Of a DNA stretch of 64,000 nt, positions 60,882 through 64,000 are shown one piece after another. Source of the stretch: Psychrobacter sp. JCM 18903. GTDB lineage: Bacteria; Pseudomonadota; Gammaproteobacteria; Pseudomonadales; Moraxellaceae. Under the pieces are notes generated by a model that saw nothing but the letters and a program-made list of their open reading frames with translations, was not told the DNA's origin and searched no databases. The position numbers and the translations under genes were made by a program. The stretch's first letter is position 1. Each line of letters begins with the position of its first letter. The stretch spans positions 62,001-126,000 of the forward strand of contig NZ_BAWJ01000009.1 in assembly GCF_000586475.1 (NCBI RefSeq), written 5' to 3'.

Positions 60882-61102
60882 AGTTAACATTATCTTAATT
60901 ATAGGGTCTTATTAACAATCTAAACTACACCAGTACATTAAGCCTATAATGATGAATATATTTTTAATGAACAACATGATTAATTATGTTTTCGAGGTAA
61001 ATCACGGTTATGTTCTGCGGACAGGCATACTTAAAAATAGTAAATAGCTTGCTGAAGAAGATAATTCATTTAACACATACAATTGACTGAATAGGATGAT
61101 TC

Positions 61103-61534
61103 ATGAAAAACAACTTACTCAAGGCAGCTGCATTTGGTAGCGTATTAGCTATGACTGCAACGGCTAGCCATGCTGCTGGTGATCAAGATAAATATCAATT
61201 ATCTAGTCATATTTTAGATATTAGCACGGGTAAACCAGCACCAAACGTCAATGTAAAACTGATGATGCAAGAGAAAACTGGTAGCTGGAAATTGCTTAAT
61301 GCGCAAAAGACTGATAATAATGGTCGTATCGGCAACTTCTTACCGAATCAAGACGGTGTTGAGCATGACGGTACTTATAAGTTGATTTTTGAGACGACTC
61401 CTTATTTCCGAAATCAAGGTCTAGAGTCTTTCTATCCGTATGTTGAAGTCAATTTCAATATCGAAGGCGATAACCATTACCATGTGCCAATCACTTTGTC
61501 TCCATACGGCTATAGCACTTACCGCGGTAGCTAA
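61103..61534 (+). CDS. Secreted transthyretin-like protein (5-hydroxyisourate hydrolase family)
   Basis: HIUase opens 5-hydroxyisourate in purine breakdown. The mature domain has the family start (LSSHILDISTGKPAPNVNV), the Arg-containing TDNNGRIGNFL and the C-terminal hallmark YRGS after HYHVPITLSPYGYST, so the catalytic set looks complete. A signal peptide (LLKAAAFGSVLAMTATASHA) makes it periplasmic. No other urate-pathway gene is nearby. The start is ATG 61103. A long perfect terminator hairpin follows. Confidence 0.9.
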   Translation: MKNNLLKAAAFGSVLAMTATASHAAGDQDKYQLSSHILDISTGKPAPNVNVKLMMQEKTGSWKLLNAQKTDNNGRIGNFLPNQDGVEHDGTYKLIFETTPYFRNQGLESFYPYVEVNFNIEGDNHYHVPITLSPYGYSTYRGS

Positions 61535-61578
61535 GCCATATTACGTACTCAATAAGTCATAGGTTAGTACTAATAAAG

Positions 61579-61625
61579 CAAAAAGGACGCCCCAATCAAA
61601 TGTTTGATTGGGGCGTCCTTTTTGC
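61579..61625. terminator. Strong bidirectional terminator
   Basis: A perfect stem of 22-23 bp (61579-61601 with 61602-61625), with GGACGCCCCAATCAAA in the left arm, between the convergent HIUase-like gene and trhO; A- and T-runs on both sides. Confidence 0.92.
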
Positions 61626-61642
61626 TTTTATCCATCTTAACT

Positions 61643-62727
61643 TTATTCAGCGTTAGCTTTATTGGCTTCCTCTGCTTGGCGACGTACTTCGATTTTAGCG
61701 GCTTTGCGTTTCTCAATCACATCAATCACATCACTACCAATATGCGCTTCGCCACGTTTCTTTGCCAGCTGCATTTGATGCTCACGTTCGCGAAATCTGG
61801 CTTTTTGCTCATCCGTTGCTTTATCAATACAATGCGGGCAAGACTCGCCTTTGATGTAAGCAAGGCTTTGCATGTCATCGACAGTAATGGGCATACGGCA
61901 GGCGAAGCATTGCTCATAGCTGCCTTTTTCTAAGTTATGATTGACCGACACGCGGTTATCAAAAACGAAGCAATCGCCTTGCCACATAGAGTCGCTGGCT
62001 GGAATTTCTTCTAGATATTTTAAGATGCCGCCCTCTAAATGATACACCTCTTCAAATCCTGCTCGCGCATATAAGCAGTAGACTTCTCACAGCGTATACC
62101 ACCAGTACAGAACATCGCGATTTTTTTATGTTTGGCTGGATCCATCTCTTTTGCGACGTATTCTGGGAACTCGCGGAACGTTTCGGTATTTGGATTGACG
62201 GCATTTTGGAACGTACCGATTTTAACTTCATAATCATTACGGGTGTCGATAAGAATGACGTCAGGATCTGAGATTAACGCATTCCATTCGCTTGGTTTTA
62301 CATAGCGTCCAACTGATTGCAATGGGTCGATATTTTCAACGCCCATGGTAACGATTTCTTTTTTGAGCTTCACTTTGGTACGATAAAAAGGCTGAGCATC
62401 GGTATAAGATTCTTTAAAGGTAAAGCTGCCAATCGCTTCGATACTGCGCAGATACTCAAGGACGTTATCAATACCTTGGCGTGTGCCAGAAATCGTACCA
62501 TTAATGCCTTCATTAGCAATCAATAACGTGCCTTTGACATCATTATCGAGCATGTTATTTAAAATTGGCTCGCGGTATTGCTCAAAGTCAGCAAAACGCG
62601 TGAACTTATATAGAGCGGCAACGACGATGTTATTGGTGACGCTATCGTAGGCTGGGGCTGATTTGTTGTCGGTGACAGTGCTGTTTTGGATATTGCTAGC
62701 TGTATTATGGTCTTGAATGGTACTCAT
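61643..62727 (-). CDS. trhO: tRNA uridine-34 hydroxylase TrhO, rhodanese family (frameshifted)
   Basis: TrhO (YceA) hydroxylates U34 of certain tRNAs on the way to cmo5U or mo5U. The N-terminal domain ([17 protein letters not shown] ... [16 protein letters not shown]) and the rhodanese domain ([18 protein letters not shown], catalytic Cys in [11 protein letters not shown]) are typical. The C-terminal cysteine pairs CFACRMP and CPHC follow. The frame breaks near 62060, where LKRC should continue into [16 protein letters not shown] in the other frame; one missing base explains it. ATG 62727 has AGGAG upstream. Corrected length is about 360 residues. Confidence 0.93.
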
Positions 62728-63046
62728 ATTTTTCTCCTGCTGGCTAGGTCGCAAACCTAGTGCATTGGGTTTAAGGTGCTTTTTAAAATTAACGGTTGAA
62801 ATTAATTGGTAATGCTATAACACTAGCACGATTGTGGAATTGGCTAATGCGGGCGTAGTGTAGCAAATTTTAGGGAAGTTTTGAATACTTTAATAGCGAA
62901 TGGTATCGCTAAAGCAATGCCGACTCACTAAAGAAATCTTATCTGAGTGATTATCAATTTTAGGCATTTATCCGATGAGTAGAGCTTGCTATAGTAGACG
63001 TTTGCTCATCGTTTGGTTCTATTTATTTCATTATTAAGGCGCTCGT
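62728..63046. other. Intergenic region trhO/restriction island
   Basis: 319 bp. CTAGGT-CGCAA-ACCTAG (62744-62760) is a short palindrome just upstream of the trhO ribosome-binding site. No gene seen. Confidence 0.45.
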
Positions 63047-63238
63047 ATGTCTCTGTTTCAATCTATCGTCATCGAAAAGTATGTCCGCGAACTTGATAGC
63101 ACTCAGCTAGAGACGGCTTGGCAGACTTATAGCCATTGTTTTCTAGACCTATCAAAGCAGGACAACATCCGCCTAAGTAAAGAAAAAGATTATCAAGAAA
63201 GTTGTTTGTTGAGTTTCAGTAAAGTATTAATAAATTAG
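63047..63238 (+). pseudogene. N-terminal fragment resembling a type IIG restriction-modification enzyme
   Basis: 63 codons. The opening MSLFQSIVIEKYVRELDS and the QTYSHCFLDLSKQDNI ... DYQESCLLSFSKVL pattern resemble the N-terminus of large Eco57I-like restriction-methylation proteins, which normally run on for over 900 residues. Here it stops at once, and an unrelated endonuclease gene starts 65 bp later, so it looks like a truncated remnant left at an island boundary. The family call is from memory of sequence pattern and is tentative; the fragment carries no catalytic motif. Confidence 0.5.
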
Positions 63239-63302
63239 TACTCTACTGAAGTGTGTGTATAATTGATGCTTCAAATTTACTAGAAATACCATGTAGGAAA
63301 CT

Positions 63303-64000
63303 ATGGACAATAAAAGTGAACAAGAACTATTGGATATAATAGCCAAATATTTTCAAGAAAAGATATTCGACAATCATAGAATAAATGTGATCAAAACACA
63401 TTCAAAGCTAAAGTCGTATAAGATAAATCCAATTCTTGTTAAGTACTTATCTAAGATTTTAGAAGATGATTTCACACCTCTTGGTATAGCTAAAGCCTTA
63501 TATTATCCACGGGTTTTAGGAACTTCAATAAACACATCTTTCGGGACTCGTATTCAGAATATGTTTGTGGAATTGGATTTAGCCCAAGGTTCATTAATAA
63601 AAGGCATGGATATTGAGTTTGAAGATAAAGTTGATGGTCGGAAGAAATGGTGTCAATTAAAATCAGGACCAAACACCATAAATTCAGAGGATGTCAATCC
63701 ACTTCTAGCTAAATTTACAACAGTAACAAATCTAGCTAGAACCAATGCCATAAATCTAAATAACTCAGATTTGATACTAGGTGTTTTATACGGCGATGAA
63801 AGCCAATTAAGCCAACACTATAAGGAAATTGATAAGCAGTTTCCTGTTGTTATTGGCAATGAGTTTTGGCATAGACTGACAGGGTACTCTGGATTTTACG
63901 AAAAGCTGGTTGGGAAATTGGATAATATGATTCTTAATATGTACTCACATGATTTCTTTAAACAAGGCTATATAGCATTGGCAAAAGAAATTGAAGAATC
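63303..64000 (+). CDS. Type II restriction endonuclease, Eco47II-like (3' truncated by the window)
   Basis: An open frame of 232 codons running off the right edge. It resembles the Eco47II family: INPILVKYLSKIL, then YPRVLGTSINTSFGTRIQ, then the likely PD-(D/E)xK-type core GMDIEFEDKVDGRKKWCQLK (Asp, and Gln/Lys in CQLKSGPNTIN), and FWHRLTGYSGFYEKL near the end. Eco47II itself cuts GGNCC; the specificity here is unknown. It is intact and lower in GC than the rest of the window, consistent with recent gain. AGGAA is 4-8 nt before ATG 63303. The cognate methyltransferase should lie just beyond the window. Confidence 0.75.
   Translation, partial: MDNKSEQELLDIIAKYFQEKIFDNHRINVIKTHSKLKSYKINPILVKYLSKILEDDFTPLGIAKALYYPRVLGTSINTSFGTRIQNMFVELDLAQGSLIKGMDIEFEDKVDGRKKWCQLKSGPNTINSEDVNPLLAKFTTVTNLARTNAINLNNSDLILGVLYGDESQLSQHYKEIDKQFPVVIGNEFWHRLTGYSGFYEKLVGKLDNMILNMYSHDFFKQGYIALAKEIEE

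Larger units (their letters stand above)
60695..61102. other. Intergenic region between serA and the HIUase-like gene
   Basis: 408 bp holding the serA terminator, a palindrome overlapping a candidate promoter (60843-60881), and about 220 bp of AT-rich leader before the secreted HIUase-like gene. Confidence 0.6.

Noticed and set aside
1..64000. tRNA, rRNA, transposase or prophage genes
   Set aside because: None was recognised on either strand; the only mobile-type content is the restriction island at the right edge.

Overview
The window looks like a chromosomal segment of a Psychrobacter-like bacterium (Moraxellaceae, Gammaproteobacteria). This rests on protein character (an Era with a long acidic N-terminal extension, an OmpA porin with thrombospondin-type-3 repeats, DUF4845 between lepB and rnc), moderate-to-low GC, and the gammaproteobacterial gene orders lepA-lepB-DUF4845-rnc-era-recO-pdxJ and gacS facing cysM-(exonuclease)-rlmD-relA. 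The genus is inferred from family knowledge, not from a search.

Layout. 1-5.8 kb: end of a capsule export/assembly cluster (outer-membrane export protein, KpsC, KpsS). 6.1-13.1 kb: the translation/secretion/RNA-processing operon lepA to recO, ending in a wrecked pdxJ. 13.2-19.3 kb: an orphan pseudopilin, an OmpA porin, typA, mscL and a small secreted protein. 19.6-27.0 kb (minus strand): cysM, a PolB-type exonuclease, rlmD, relA and mutM, divergent from a GacS/BarA-type hybrid kinase at 27.5-31.1 kb. 31.2-33.6 kb: a crotonase and a Bcr/CflA efflux pump. 34.0-38.5 kb: a five-gene signalling cassette made of a solute-binding lipoprotein, a membrane CheA-like kinase, a CheY-like regulator and two CheX-like proteins. 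38.8-40.8 kb: rpsB-tsf. 41.0-54.4 kb: lytic transglycosylase, an LrgA/LrgB pair, hflX, plsC, an aldo/keto reductase, fkpB, a cold-shock-domain membrane protein, a GST, lspA-ileS and a ScsD-like thioredoxin. 54.5-62.7 kb: GNAT-nitrilase, a membrane-anchored BLUF protein, an FAD-linked 2-hydroxyacid dehydrogenase divergent from serA, a periplasmic HIUase-like protein and trhO. 63.0-64.0 kb: start of a restriction-modification island, with a truncated N-terminal remnant followed by an Eco47II-like endonuclease that runs off the window.

Sequence quality. More than 20 genes, many of them essential (rpsB, tsf, ileS, lepB), are broken by single-base losses, mostly inside short homopolymers. These look like base-calling errors in a draft assembly, so the broken genes are annotated as single intact-in-life CDSs. 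The pdxJ locus differs: it has no frameshift, but it has three in-frame TGA codons and a deletion of about 110 codons, so it looks like a true pseudogene.

The most novel-looking content is the CheA-like/CheX cassette at 34-38.5 kb. Next come the BLUF protein with a C-terminal membrane anchor, the decayed pdxJ at its canonical locus, and the restriction-modification junction at the right edge.
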